A stretch of 64,000 bases of DNA from CAVTLG01 sp963735495 (GTDB taxonomy: Bacteria > Chloroflexota > Ktedonobacteria > Ktedonobacterales > Ktedonobacteraceae): the NCBI GenBank assembly GCA_963735495.1, contig CAVTLG010000002.1, forward strand, positions 806,001-870,000, read 5' to 3'. Under the pieces are notes generated by a model, which had not been told where the DNA came from, ran no database searches, and was given only the letters and a program-made list of their open reading frames with translations. Within the stretch, counting starts at the first letter, position 1. Each line of letters begins with the position of its first letter. This document shows, piece after piece, positions 19,429 through 27,853 of the stretch. The translations under genes and the position numbers were made by a program.

Positions 19429-21120
19429 ATGAGTATACCTGAATATATACCCTTCATCAACATCAACAAGATGACGCGCTGGCAACAGTATTTGCTGGAC
19501 AGTCTGCTAGCGACAATAGGCACACTGTGCGTAACAGGTCTTATTTTTGTGCTTCAGCTTTACCCGCGCATTCACAACATTTCGATTGTTTATTTGCTAG
19601 TGATTCTGTGGTTAGCAAGCACACGTGGACGCTATGCCGCCATCCTGGCCTCGCTGGTAGCCTTCCTTTCTTTTGATTTCTTTATCATACCGCCGCTCTA
19701 TACATTTGTCATCTATCAGCCAGAGGAGTGGATAGCGCTCTTTGTTTTTCTCGTCGCCGCCATTCTGACCAGTCAGTTGGCAGTCGCGCTGCGCGAACGT
19801 GCGGAACAAGCAGCACAGCGTGAGCGCGAGACGCGTATCCTCTATGACCTGGTGCGCGAAACAAATCGCGAGGAGAACACGGGATGGCAACTGCAAGCCA
19901 TCGTGCAGACAATTATCGGCGCATTTTCCGCGTGGGGTGTCTATGACTGCACCATACTGCAACCGGATGCACAGGGAGTTCTGCAAATGCAGGGCACAAT
20001 TCAGCAGTCAGCAGCACAGGCGATGCTTTCAGCCGACGAGCAGGCAGGGGCGGCGTGGGTCATGGACTGCGGTCGCGCCATAAGTATAGATAATGACGCG
20101 CCTCATGTGCAGGCTACAACGGCACATTCCTGGCACCATCTCCTGCTACCTCACAACAATCGGCGACGGTCTAGCCAGCGTTCTTTGCATCTCATACCCT
20201 TGAAAATAGGTCAGCAGGTCATAGGTGTGCTGCTGCTGCGCGTGCAGGGTGCTGCTGATTCCCTGGTCCAGGAAGAACAGTTACAGATCGAGATTGAAAA
20301 GCCCGCAGGCAGAACGACCTTCTTCTGGACCTTCCTCGATCAGGTTGCATTTCTGGTCGAGCGAGCACGTTTGCGCGATGAGCATCTCAGAATTGATATT
20401 TTACAGCGCACCGATGCACTACGTGCCGCATTGCTCTCCTCGGTCTCGCATGACCTGCGCACCCCACTAACGACCATCAAAGCAGCCGCAAGTTCGTTAT
20501 TGCAGGATGATGTGCGCTGGGATGACGAGATGCGACGCGGTTTTGCCACTTCCATCGAGCGCGAAACAGATCGCCTCAACCGACTCGTTGGAAACTTGCT
20601 TGACATGTCACGCATTGAGGGAGGTGCGCTCAAATTAGAGAAAGAGTGGTATTCCCCTCAGGCATTGATACAAGATGTGTTGGATCGTTTACGGCCACTC
20701 CTGCGAGGACGCACCGTCAACATTCAGCTCCCAGCAGATCTGCCACCCATCGAGCTAGACTATCTGCTGATGGACCAGGTTTTAACCAATCTGCTGGAGA
20801 ACGCGGTACGCTATACACCCACGGACTCAGCACTCGAGGTCAGCGCGCAACGTCAGGGAGAACAGATTATTATCAGCGTAGCGGATCATGGACCAGGCAT
20901 ACCGGCAAGTGAGCTTGAGCGTATCTTCGATAAGTTTTACCGCGTCCTGGGCAATCAACGTACAACAGGCATCCCATCCGGCACAGGTCTGGGCCTGGCC
21001 GTCTGCCGAGGTTTTGTTGAGGCACATGGAGGACAAATCTGGGCAGAAGCGGGACCCACAGGTGGCGCGATCTTCCATGTAGCATTGCCAGTTGGCGTAT
21101 TCGAAAGGAGCCTCACATGA
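19429..21120 (+). CDS. KdpD-like membrane histidine kinase lacking the N-terminal KdpD/USP domains
   Basis: The start at 19429 has AAAGGAGG 8 bases upstream. The order is: DUF4118 module with four membrane segments (about residues 20-120), a GAF-like region (about 140-300), HisKA with phospho-acceptor His in SSVSHDLRTPLTT (about 340), and a HATPase with LLENAVRYTP, DHGPGIP and GTGLGLAV. In E. coli KdpD a 400-residue N-terminal part with Walker motifs and a universal-stress-like domain precedes these; that part is missing, as in many soil bacteria. It overlaps kdpE by four bases (ATGA), so the two are co-translated. It probably senses potassium or turgor, from its position before kdpFABC. Confidence 0.9.
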   Translation: MSIPEYIPFININKMTRWQQYLLDSLLATIGTLCVTGLIFVLQLYPRIHNISIVYLLVILWLASTRGRYAAILASLVAFLSFDFFIIPPLYTFVIYQPEEWIALFVFLVAAILTSQLAVALRERAEQAAQRERETRILYDLVRETNREENTGWQLQAIVQTIIGAFSAWGVYDCTILQPDAQGVLQMQGTIQQSAAQAMLSADEQAGAAWVMDCGRAISIDNDAPHVQATTAHSWHHLLLPHNNRRRSSQRSLHLIPLKIGQQVIGVLLLRVQGAADSLVQEEQLQIEIEKPAGRTTFFWTFLDQVAFLVERARLRDEHLRIDILQRTDALRAALLSSVSHDLRTPLTTIKAAASSLLQDDVRWDDEMRRGFATSIERETDRLNRLVGNLLDMSRIEGGALKLEKEWYSPQALIQDVLDRLRPLLRGRTVNIQLPADLPPIELDYLLMDQVLTNLLENAVRYTPTDSALEVSAQRQGEQIIISVADHGPGIPASELERIFDKFYRVLGNQRTTGIPSGTGLGLAVCRGFVEAHGGQIWAEAGPTGGAIFHVALPVGVFERSLT

Positions 21121-21833
21121 GTAAAAGTGGCGCACATATCCTGGTAGTTGATGATGAAGTAGAGATTATCCGTGCGCTACAGCGCAGCCTTGTTGCTCAC
21201 GGTTACAAAGTCTTCACCGCCAGAAGCGGAGAAGAAGCGGTCGCGGCAACCTTCCAGCACCGACCGGATCTCGTTTTGCTGGATTTAGGCTTGCCCCAGA
21301 TGAGCGGATTGGAGGTCTGTCGACGCGTGCGAGCCGATTCTAATGTCCCGATTATCGTGCTATCAGTCAAAGGGGCCGAGCATGACAAAGTAGAGGCGCT
21401 CAACCTGGGCGCGGACGACTACATCGCCAAACCCTTTGGGATGGACGAGGTTCTGGCGCGCATTCGTGTCGCACTGCGACACGTAGCACAGATTAACGCA
21501 GGATCACAACCACACTTTCAGCTTGGTCCCTTGCATGTCGATTTCGCGCTGCGGCGGGTGCGTCTCAATGAGAAAGAAATCCAACTCACGCCTACCGAGT
21601 ACGACTTGCTCAAGGTCTTTATCACCAATCGAGGCAAAATCTTGACGCGGCAAATGCTAGTCACGTTCGTATGGGGTGCTGACGCGCAAAGTCGCATGCA
21701 CAGTTTGCACGTCTACGTTGCCCAACTGCGGCAAAAAATTGAGCCAGCGCCAGAGCATCCACGTTTCATCTTGACCATCCCTGGCGTCGGATATCGCTTC
21801 AACGATGAAATAGAAGCAGCGGAAAGCGTCTGA
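21117..21833 (+). CDS. kdpE: KdpE-type response regulator (OmpR family)
   Basis: Receives phosphate from the upstream kinase and would activate kdpFABC. The receiver domain (about residues 6-120) has the acidic pair VVDDEVEII, the phospho-acceptor Asp in LVLLDLGLPQMSG, and the lysine in DDYIAKPFGMDE. The winged helix (about 135-232) has FALRRVRLNEKEIQLTPTEYDLL (in part LTPTEYDLLKVF) and RMHSLHVYVAQLRQKIE. 238 residues is normal. Starts inside the stop of the kinase gene. Confidence 0.93.
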   Translation: MSKSGAHILVVDDEVEIIRALQRSLVAHGYKVFTARSGEEAVAATFQHRPDLVLLDLGLPQMSGLEVCRRVRADSNVPIIVLSVKGAEHDKVEALNLGADDYIAKPFGMDEVLARIRVALRHVAQINAGSQPHFQLGPLHVDFALRRVRLNEKEIQLTPTEYDLLKVFITNRGKILTRQMLVTFVWGADAQSRMHSLHVYVAQLRQKIEPAPEHPRFILTIPGVGYRFNDEIEAAESV

Positions 21834-22230
21834 AACCAAACACTCTCCGCATCAGTCATCACTTCATGAGCAGATTTTGAGGAAACTTCTATGAGTCCAG
21901 ACAGCACATTTAGCATCCTTGTCCTATACTCTAAATGGAGGGTGAGGACAAAAGTGCCAGTGTTAGAAAAGAGTAGTCCGACCAAACCACTGTTATCTCC
22001 TTACCTGATAACGCGTAGACAACGCAGCACTCCACCTCTCTCATGCTCATCCGCTTGCCAGTACAAGCAGAGCATCGGGAAGTACTCAGGCTGCCAGTGT
22101 CATTTAGATTACGGCTCCAACCATCGCGCTGGCGAGAGGTTATGCGCCAGACTCAGAAGCAAGCAGAGATACAGAGCAGATCTCCGTATGCAAGCACAGC
22201 ACTCTCGCCGAGCAGGAAGGAATGCAATTC
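21834..22230. other. Gene-free region upstream of the regulator-kdp transcript
   Basis: About 400 bases without a supported gene. It contains GTCCTATACTC at about 21919, an 11-base sequence also found before the kdpD-like gene (about 19392), perhaps a shared -10 region (TATACT). A frame at 22043-22255 (begins MLIRLPVQAEHREVLRLP) is open but has no ribosome site and overlaps the next gene, so it is not called. Confidence 0.4.
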
Positions 22231-22704
22231 ATGTCTGAAGCAAGGATCTTATTGATCGAAGATGATGAGGTGTTGAGCGATCTGGTGACGCGCAATCTCC
22301 TGGCCCGCCATCATGAAGTCAGCGTGGCTGGTGACGCGCAAACGGCGCTGGCGTATCTGCGTCGATCCGCCTTTGACCTCATCATCCTGGACATTAATCT
22401 CCCTGATCAGACCGGGTGGGAAGTGTTGCGTATCGCGCAACGTGAGGCTTGTTTGCACAGTCTGAAGACCGCCGCAGGGAACGAAGTTTTACCGGTCGTC
22501 GTGCTTTCTGCCGTCCGTGTCAGTCCGCACCGGCTGGCCGAGTTTCACCCTCTGGCCTACTTGCCCAAGCCATTTCCCATGGATGCGCTCTTACGCCTCG
22601 CTGCGGAGGCAGGCCAACGCCGGAATGAGGGGACGAAGACATTCACCGACCATAACGCTGCTGTACAGCGACCACCATCTTCCGAGGAGGAGCTACATGC
22701 TTGA
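22231..22704 (+). CDS. Receiver-only response regulator in the kdp operon
   Basis: A single receiver domain with no output domain. Acidic pair in LLIEDDEVLSD, phospho-acceptor Asp in LIILDINLPDQTG, lysine in LAYLPKPFPMD. About 20 residues are inserted between strand 3 and strand 4 (REACLHSLKTAAGNE). The 35 residues after the domain are polar and unstructured in appearance. The start at 22231 has AAGGA 9 bases upstream; an ATG at 22222 sits too close to it. Its last codons overlap the start of the next micro-gene, so it is translationally joined to the kdp genes. A phosphate sink or protein-protein switch for the KdpD/E pair is possible, but not shown. Confidence 0.85.
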   Translation: MSEARILLIEDDEVLSDLVTRNLLARHHEVSVAGDAQTALAYLRRSAFDLIILDINLPDQTGWEVLRIAQREACLHSLKTAAGNEVLPVVVLSAVRVSPHRLAEFHPLAYLPKPFPMDALLRLAAEAGQRRNEGTKTFTDHNAAVQRPPSSEEELHA

Positions 22705-22780
22705 TGTAATTATCATAATTGTGACCATTGTGTCATTTGCCGTGCTCATCGCCTTTACTGAAGGCTGTGAACAACTCTAG
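22697..22780 (+). CDS. 27-residue single-membrane-segment peptide before kdpF
   Basis: ATG at 22697 follows AGGAGG by 6 bases, one of the best ribosome sites in the window, and overlaps the end of the regulator gene. The peptide is MLDVIIIIVTIV followed by SFAVLIAFTEGCEQL: one membrane helix and a short polar tail with Cys. It ends 14 bases before kdpF. It is not KdpF, which follows separately with its own site. Operon position between regulator and pump suggests a further small subunit or regulator of the Kdp pump. Function inferred only from position. Confidence 0.7.
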   Translation: MLDVIIIIVTIVSFAVLIAFTEGCEQL

Positions 22781-22794
22781 CAAAGGAGAACGTG

Positions 22795-22890
22795 ATGAAT
22801 TCACCTATTGAATACATCCTGGTAGGTATTGTCACGCTCGCAGTGCTGGTCTATCTCGTAGTCGCACTGCTCGCACCGGAAAAATTTTAA
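22795..22890 (+). CDS. kdpF: KdpF, small subunit of the Kdp potassium pump
   Basis: A 31-residue hydrophobic peptide (MNSPIEYILVGIVTL, then AVLVYLVVALLAPEKF), with AAAGGAG about 7 bases before the ATG. The ending ALLAPEKF matches the typical KdpF end (YALLRPEKF-like). It packs against KdpA and stabilises the KdpFABC complex in the membrane. First structural gene of kdpFABC. Confidence 0.92.
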   Translation: MNSPIEYILVGIVTLAVLVYLVVALLAPEKF

Positions 22891-22948
22891 CGTCCAGCGC
22901 ATTCAAATGAAGAATGTGACGTCATTTTACAATTAGTGAGGGTAAACT

Positions 22949-24682
22949 ATGCCTGTCACGCTCAATAGTGTCCTACAGATACTTATCTATCTTGTCGTGA
23001 TCCTGTTACTTACGAAACCAATCGGGATCTACATGACAAAGGTCTTTGCCAATGAGCGCACCTGGCTCACGCCAGTATGCGCGCCCATCGAACGGCTGTT
23101 TTACAAACTCTCAGGGGTTGATCCCGAAGAGGAGCAGAAATGGACGGGCTATGTCATCGCCATGCTGGTCTTCAGCGTCGCGGGGATGCTGCTCACATAC
23201 ATCGTCCTGCGCACACAGCAATGGCTGCCATTTAATCCCCAGGGCTTCGGTCCGGTTGAGCAGCGCCTGGCCTTCAATGTAGCAGCTAGCTTTACGACTA
23301 ACACCAACTGGCAGAACTACTCGGGCGAGCAGACGATGAGCTACTTCTCTCAGATGTTCGGCCTGACGTTTCATATGTTCGCCTCCGCTGCCACTGGTAT
23401 CGTGCTGGCCGTAGCGCTGGTGCGTGGGTTGGCACGGCGTAGTGCGCAGACGCTGGGCAACTTCTGGGTAGATATGACGCGCTCGATCCTGTACATTTTA
23501 TTGCCCATCTCGATTGTGGGTGCACTCGTCTTCGTCTCACAAGGCATGATTCAAAATTTCGATCCCTACACCGTAGTGCATACCCTCGACGGACAGGTAC
23601 AGACAATCGCGCAAGGGCCAGTAGCCTCGATGGAGATCATCAAGAACCTGGGTACCAACGGCGGTGGCTTCTTCAACGCCAACTCAGCTCATCCCTTTGA
23701 GAATCCCAATGCCTTCACTAACCTGCTGATCATGCTCTCGATCCTGGCCATCCCGGCTGGTCTATTCTACATGTTCGGCAAAATGGTGGGAGATACACGC
23801 CAGGGCTGGGTGCTGTGGGCGGTCTCGGCGATCCTCCTGATCATCGGCGTATCCGTAGCACTTAGCGCTGAGCAGAGCGGCAATCCGCTGTTCAATCAGT
23901 ACAACGTCGATCAGCACGCTTCCGCTCTACAATCTGGAGGCAACATGGAGGGGAAGGAGGTACGTTACGGCATCGCCGACTCGGCCCTCTTTGCTACGCT
24001 CACCAGCGATACGTCTTGCGGCTGTGTCAATAGTATGCATGACAGCTTTACCCCACTTGGAGGTCTCGTACCGCTAGCCAACATTGGACTGGGTGAGATT
24101 GTCTTCGGAGGCGTTGGCGCGGGTCTCTACGGTATGTTGATGTTCGCCATCCTGGCCGTCTTTATCGCGGGCTTGATGGTCGGACGCACGCCAGAGTACC
24201 TGGGTAAGAAGATCGAACGCAAGGAGATTATGATGGCCGCACTGGCCTTGCTAATCCTACCAGCCTCGATCCTGGGCTTTGCCGCAGTCGCCAGTGTCCT
24301 TCCAGCGGGAGTCAGCTCCATCGCTAATCCTGGACCGCATGGCCTCTCGGAGATCCTGTACGCCTACACATCGGCCAACGGCAATAACGGCTCCGCCTTT
24401 GCCGGACTGAGTGGCAACACGCCTTACTATAACTGGACCATGGGAATCGCCTACCTGATTGGCCGCTTCGCATTCCTGATCCCGATCATGGCCTTTGGCG
24501 GATCTCTGGTCAAGAAGCGCGTCGTGCCGGCTGGACTGGGTACGTTCCCAACTACCGGGCCACTGTTCGTAGGCTTACTGATCGGCGTCATTCTGATTGT
24601 AGGGGCGCTCACCTACTTCCCTGCCTATTCACTGGGACCGATTGTTGAGCATTTGTTAATGCTTCAAGGAAAGACCTTCTGA
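22949..24682 (+). CDS. kdpA: Potassium-transporting ATPase, channel subunit KdpA
   Basis: Membrane protein of the SKT superfamily that binds and conducts K+ for the pump. The four pore-loop signatures are visible: TTNTNWQNYSGE, LGTNGGGFFNANSAHPFENP, SCGCVNSMHDSFTPLGG and TSANGNNGSAFAGL. About ten membrane segments, 577 residues, both as expected. The region between loops 2 and 3 is ordinary. Between kdpA and kdpB lies a palindromic element (24693-24752), which may affect how much message continues into kdpB. Confidence 0.97.
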   Translation: MPVTLNSVLQILIYLVVILLLTKPIGIYMTKVFANERTWLTPVCAPIERLFYKLSGVDPEEEQKWTGYVIAMLVFSVAGMLLTYIVLRTQQWLPFNPQGFGPVEQRLAFNVAASFTTNTNWQNYSGEQTMSYFSQMFGLTFHMFASAATGIVLAVALVRGLARRSAQTLGNFWVDMTRSILYILLPISIVGALVFVSQGMIQNFDPYTVVHTLDGQVQTIAQGPVASMEIIKNLGTNGGGFFNANSAHPFENPNAFTNLLIMLSILAIPAGLFYMFGKMVGDTRQGWVLWAVSAILLIIGVSVALSAEQSGNPLFNQYNVDQHASALQSGGNMEGKEVRYGIADSALFATLTSDTSCGCVNSMHDSFTPLGGLVPLANIGLGEIVFGGVGAGLYGMLMFAILAVFIAGLMVGRTPEYLGKKIERKEIMMAALALLILPASILGFAAVASVLPAGVSSIANPGPHGLSEILYAYTSANGNNGSAFAGLSGNTPYYNWTMGIAYLIGRFAFLIPIMAFGGSLVKKRVVPAGLGTFPTTGPLFVGLLIGVILIVGALTYFPAYSLGPIVEHLLMLQGKTF

Positions 24683-24692
24683 TACCCATATT

Positions 24693-24752
24693 CATTCAGA
24701 AACGCAACTTTCGTTGCTAGAAATGTGCTGTAGCACATTTCTCATCTGAATG
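24693..24752. repeat. Palindromic repeat family B, copy 2 (between kdpA and kdpB)
   Basis: CATTCAGAAACG at 24693 and CATCTGAATG ending at 24752 are the ends seen in copy 1 (44968-45112) in the other orientation. Inside are two smaller stem-loops: CAACTTTCGTTG and AATGTGCTGTAGCACATT. Confidence 0.75.
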
Positions 24753-24766
24753 CAAGGAAATATAAG

Positions 24767-26956
24767 ATGACGACAGAAATGCAAACTCAGTCAACACCGC
24801 AGCCACAAGAGCCGGACGAGATGCGGCCCTCGCGCCGCAAAGGGGATCTGTCTATCTTTGATGGCAAGATCATCCGGCAAGCCATTGGAGATTCGTTTAA
24901 GAAGCTTGACCCTCGCATCCAGGCGAAAAATCCTGTCATGTTCGTGGTGGAAATCGGTAGCGTGGTCACGACTATCGAATTCGTACGCTTGTGGCTGTTT
25001 ACTCAACCAACGTCAGCGTTCCCACGCACTGCTTTAACATATGAAACGATCTTCGTGCTCGCCGTCACGATCTGGCTCTGGTTCACCGTACTCTTCGCCA
25101 ACTTCGCTGAGGCCATGGCCGAGGGACGCGGCAAGGCGCAAGCTGAGACGCTGCGCCAGGCCCGCACGAGCACTCTCGCCAAGCGCTTAGTCGGCAAGGA
25201 CCGCAATGGCAAATATACGGAAGTCGCGGCCCCAGAACTACGCAAGGGCGACCTGGTGCTCGTAGAGGCCGGGGATGCGATCCCTGGCGATGGTGAGGTC
25301 GTCGAGGGCGTAGCCTCGGTAGACGAATCAGCGATCACTGGCGAGTCTGCTCCTGTCATTCGTGAGAGCGGCGGCGACCGTAGCGCCGTGACCGGCGGCA
25401 CACGCGTCCTCTCTGACTGGATTGTGGTACAAATCACGGCCAATCCTGGCGAGACATTCCTTGATCGTATGATCGCTCTGGTTGAGGGAGCCAATCGACA
25501 GAAGACGCCGAACGAGATCGCGCTGAATATTCTGTTGGCGAGCCTGACCATCATCTTCCTGCTGGTAGTGGTTTCGCTAGAACCGTTCGCGATCTATTCT
25601 GGCTCCGCCGTCTCGATTACGACGCTGATTGCTCTGCTCGTATGCTTGATCCCAACCACGATTGGCGGTCTGCTCTCGTCCATTGGTATCGCGGGCATGG
25701 ATCGCATGGTGCAGCGCAACGTGCTGGCAATGAGTGGTCGCGCGGTGGAGGCTGCTGGCGACGTAGACGTGCTCTTGCTCGATAAAACGGGCACGATCAC
25801 CATCGGTAATCGTCAGGCCAGCCGCTTCGTCCCCTTGAAAGGTGTGGAGGAGCGGGACCTGGCCCACGCGGCACTGCTCTCCAGCCTCGCTGACGAGACA
25901 CCTGAAGGGCGTTCGATTGTCGCACTGGCGAAGGAGCACTATAGCCTCTCTGAGGAGACACCGGCAACTGCCACCTTTATCCCCTTCTCGGCGACAACCC
26001 GCATGAGCGGTGTAGACCTCGATGGCACAGCCGCAGGCAGCATTCACTCGGTGCGCAAAGGAGCGGGTGACTCGGTCCTGGCCTACGTGACAGAGCATCA
26101 CGGACAGAGCAGCGAAGAGCTACGCAGCATCGTTGATGACATCGCGCGCGCTGGCAGCACGCCCCTGGCCGTGGCAGAGACCATCAGCAGTCCGAACGGC
26201 AAAGATGAGCAGGCGCGCCTGCTAGGCGTAATTGAACTCAAGGACATCGTCAAGCACGGCATGCGCTCACGCTTCGATCAGTTGCGTAAGATGGGCATTC
26301 GCACGATCATGATTACCGGCGACAATCCACTGACCGCTGCCGCGATAGCCAAAGAGGCAGGCGTGGATGATTTCCTGGCGCAGGCTACTCCTGAAACAAA
26401 GATGAAGTTGATCAAGGAGCAGCAGAGCGGCGGACGGCTGGTCGCGATGACCGGAGACGGTACCAACGATGCCCCTGCGCTGGCGCAAGCAGACGTCGGT
26501 GTAGCCATGAATACGGGTACGCAGGCGGCTAAAGAGGCGGCCAACATGGTCGATCTCGACTCCAACCCGACCAAGCTGATCGAGGTGGTGGAAGTCGGCA
26601 AGCAGCTCTTGATCACGCGCGGAGCACTGACAACGTTTAGCATCGCGAACGATGTCGCCAAGTACTTTGCGATCATCCCGGCAGCTTTTGCCGCAACCTA
26701 TCCACAGTTGAACGCGTTGAATGTCATGCACCTGGCGACCCCGCATAGCGCAGTACTCTCGGCGGTGATCTTCAATGCGCTGATTATCATTGCACTGGTG
26801 CCGCTGGCACTACGAGGTGTGAAGTATCGTCCGATTGGCGCAGGTCCCTTGCTGCGCAACAACCTGCTGATCTACGGCCTGGGTGGGATTATCATCCCCT
26901 TCATCGGTATTAAGGCTATCGACTTTATTCTGCAGGTTTTACACCTGACCCTCTAA
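24767..26956 (+). CDS. kdpB: Potassium-transporting P-type ATPase, subunit KdpB
   Basis: The ATP-splitting subunit of KdpFABC. Visible marks in order: the actuator motif AITGESAPV, the phosphorylation site LLLDKTGTITIGNRQ with its aspartate, the nucleotide-domain FIPFSATTRMSGVDLDG, and the hinge MTGDGTNDAPALAQADVG. At 729 residues it is slightly longer than E. coli KdpB (682) because of an N-terminal polar extension of about 30 residues. Seven membrane segments. Lies between kdpA and kdpC in the normal order. Confidence 0.97.
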   Translation: MTTEMQTQSTPQPQEPDEMRPSRRKGDLSIFDGKIIRQAIGDSFKKLDPRIQAKNPVMFVVEIGSVVTTIEFVRLWLFTQPTSAFPRTALTYETIFVLAVTIWLWFTVLFANFAEAMAEGRGKAQAETLRQARTSTLAKRLVGKDRNGKYTEVAAPELRKGDLVLVEAGDAIPGDGEVVEGVASVDESAITGESAPVIRESGGDRSAVTGGTRVLSDWIVVQITANPGETFLDRMIALVEGANRQKTPNEIALNILLASLTIIFLLVVVSLEPFAIYSGSAVSITTLIALLVCLIPTTIGGLLSSIGIAGMDRMVQRNVLAMSGRAVEAAGDVDVLLLDKTGTITIGNRQASRFVPLKGVEERDLAHAALLSSLADETPEGRSIVALAKEHYSLSEETPATATFIPFSATTRMSGVDLDGTAAGSIHSVRKGAGDSVLAYVTEHHGQSSEELRSIVDDIARAGSTPLAVAETISSPNGKDEQARLLGVIELKDIVKHGMRSRFDQLRKMGIRTIMITGDNPLTAAAIAKEAGVDDFLAQATPETKMKLIKEQQSGGRLVAMTGDGTNDAPALAQADVGVAMNTGTQAAKEAANMVDLDSNPTKLIEVVEVGKQLLITRGALTTFSIANDVAKYFAIIPAAFAATYPQLNALNVMHLATPHSAVLSAVIFNALIIIALVPLALRGVKYRPIGAGPLLRNNLLIYGLGGIIIPFIGIKAIDFILQVLHLTL

Positions 26957-27056
26957 GTAAGAGCAGGAGGAGCGTTCCTGAGCGTATCTATCTATAGCGG
27001 CACAACCGCCAGAGATGCCTCAGGGACGCGCAGCACAAGAAAGAGAGCACGCAATT

Positions 27057-27719
27057 ATGAGTGTAACGCAGATACCACCCGTCCAGACGGACGGACCGGC
27101 TCCCGCGCCACGTCGCCGCAACTTTTTAACAGCTCATCTGCGGCCAGCAATTGTCATGACGCTATTGTTTGCGATCCTTACAGGCTTGATCTATCCCGGC
27201 GTCATCACCGGAATAGCACAGTTGATCTTCCCCAGCCAGGCCAATGGAAGCCTGCTCACCGTTAACGGGAAGGTCATCGGTTCCGCACTGATCGGGCAGT
27301 ATTGGACCTCGTCTAAGTACTTTCATGGCCGACCATCGGCAACGTTGAGTCCGAGCGGAACACCTTCGCCCTACGAGGCCGACAACTCAGGCGGATCAAA
27401 CCTGGGACCAACCAACAGTAAACTTATCAAGAATGTGGCGGACTATGCCGCCGAGTTCCGTAAGGAAAATAACCTGGCAGCAAATGTACCGTTACCCTCC
27501 GACATCGTGACGGCTTCGGCCTCAGGACTGGACCCGGATATCTCGCCAGAAGCTGCGCTCCTACAAGTGAACCGCGTCGCCAGAGTACGTGGGCTGAGTA
27601 TAAGCCAGGTGCATCAGCTCGTCAGCGACCATATCCAGGGGCGTTTCCTGTGGATCTTTGGTGAGCCTTTTGTCAACGTATTGCAGTTGAATATAGCCCT
27701 TGACGCCTTGCAAAAGTAG
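27057..27719 (+). CDS. kdpC: Potassium-transporting ATPase, subunit KdpC
   Basis: Single-membrane-segment subunit that completes the KdpFABC complex. The start at 27057 gives MSVTQIPPVQTDG and a membrane helix at about residues 30-55; an ATG at 27015 would add 14 unrelated residues. Family marks are GQYWTSSKYFHGRPSAT, SGGSNLGPTNSKLI, and the C-terminal DPDISPEAALLQVNRVARVRG (in part). Last gene of the operon; a family A repeat follows at once and may end the transcript. Confidence 0.95.
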   Translation: MSVTQIPPVQTDGPAPAPRRRNFLTAHLRPAIVMTLLFAILTGLIYPGVITGIAQLIFPSQANGSLLTVNGKVIGSALIGQYWTSSKYFHGRPSATLSPSGTPSPYEADNSGGSNLGPTNSKLIKNVADYAAEFRKENNLAANVPLPSDIVTASASGLDPDISPEAALLQVNRVARVRGLSISQVHQLVSDHIQGRFLWIFGEPFVNVLQLNIALDALQK

Positions 27720-27733
27720 CCTCCAGGCAAATT

Positions 27734-27793
27734 GGGTAGGGGCGTCACCTCGCGTGCGCCCTGGGGGCAGTCGCCAGGACACGCCCCCTACCC
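27734..27793. repeat. Palindromic repeat family A, copy 3
   Basis: GGGTAGGGGCGT and ACGCCCCCTACCC end a 60-bp element with CACCTCGCGTGCGCCC and GTCGCCAGGACA inside. One arm has an extra C. It lies between kdpC and the second Ser/Thr kinase gene. Confidence 0.85.
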
Positions 27794-27853
27794 GGTCGAT
27801 TGCGCAGGTTACAAGCCAGGCATACATACGACAGGTAGCGATGGGAGAAAGAC

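Noticed and set aside
21891..22255. Two overlapping frames in the spacer before the receiver gene
   Set aside because: No Shine-Dalgarno sequence, overlap with the receiver start, and no recognisable family; noted only in the gap entry.
22697..22780. Reading the 27-residue peptide as kdpF itself
   Set aside because: The following frame at 22795-22890 ends in LLAPEKF, the typical KdpF ending, and has its own ribosome site.
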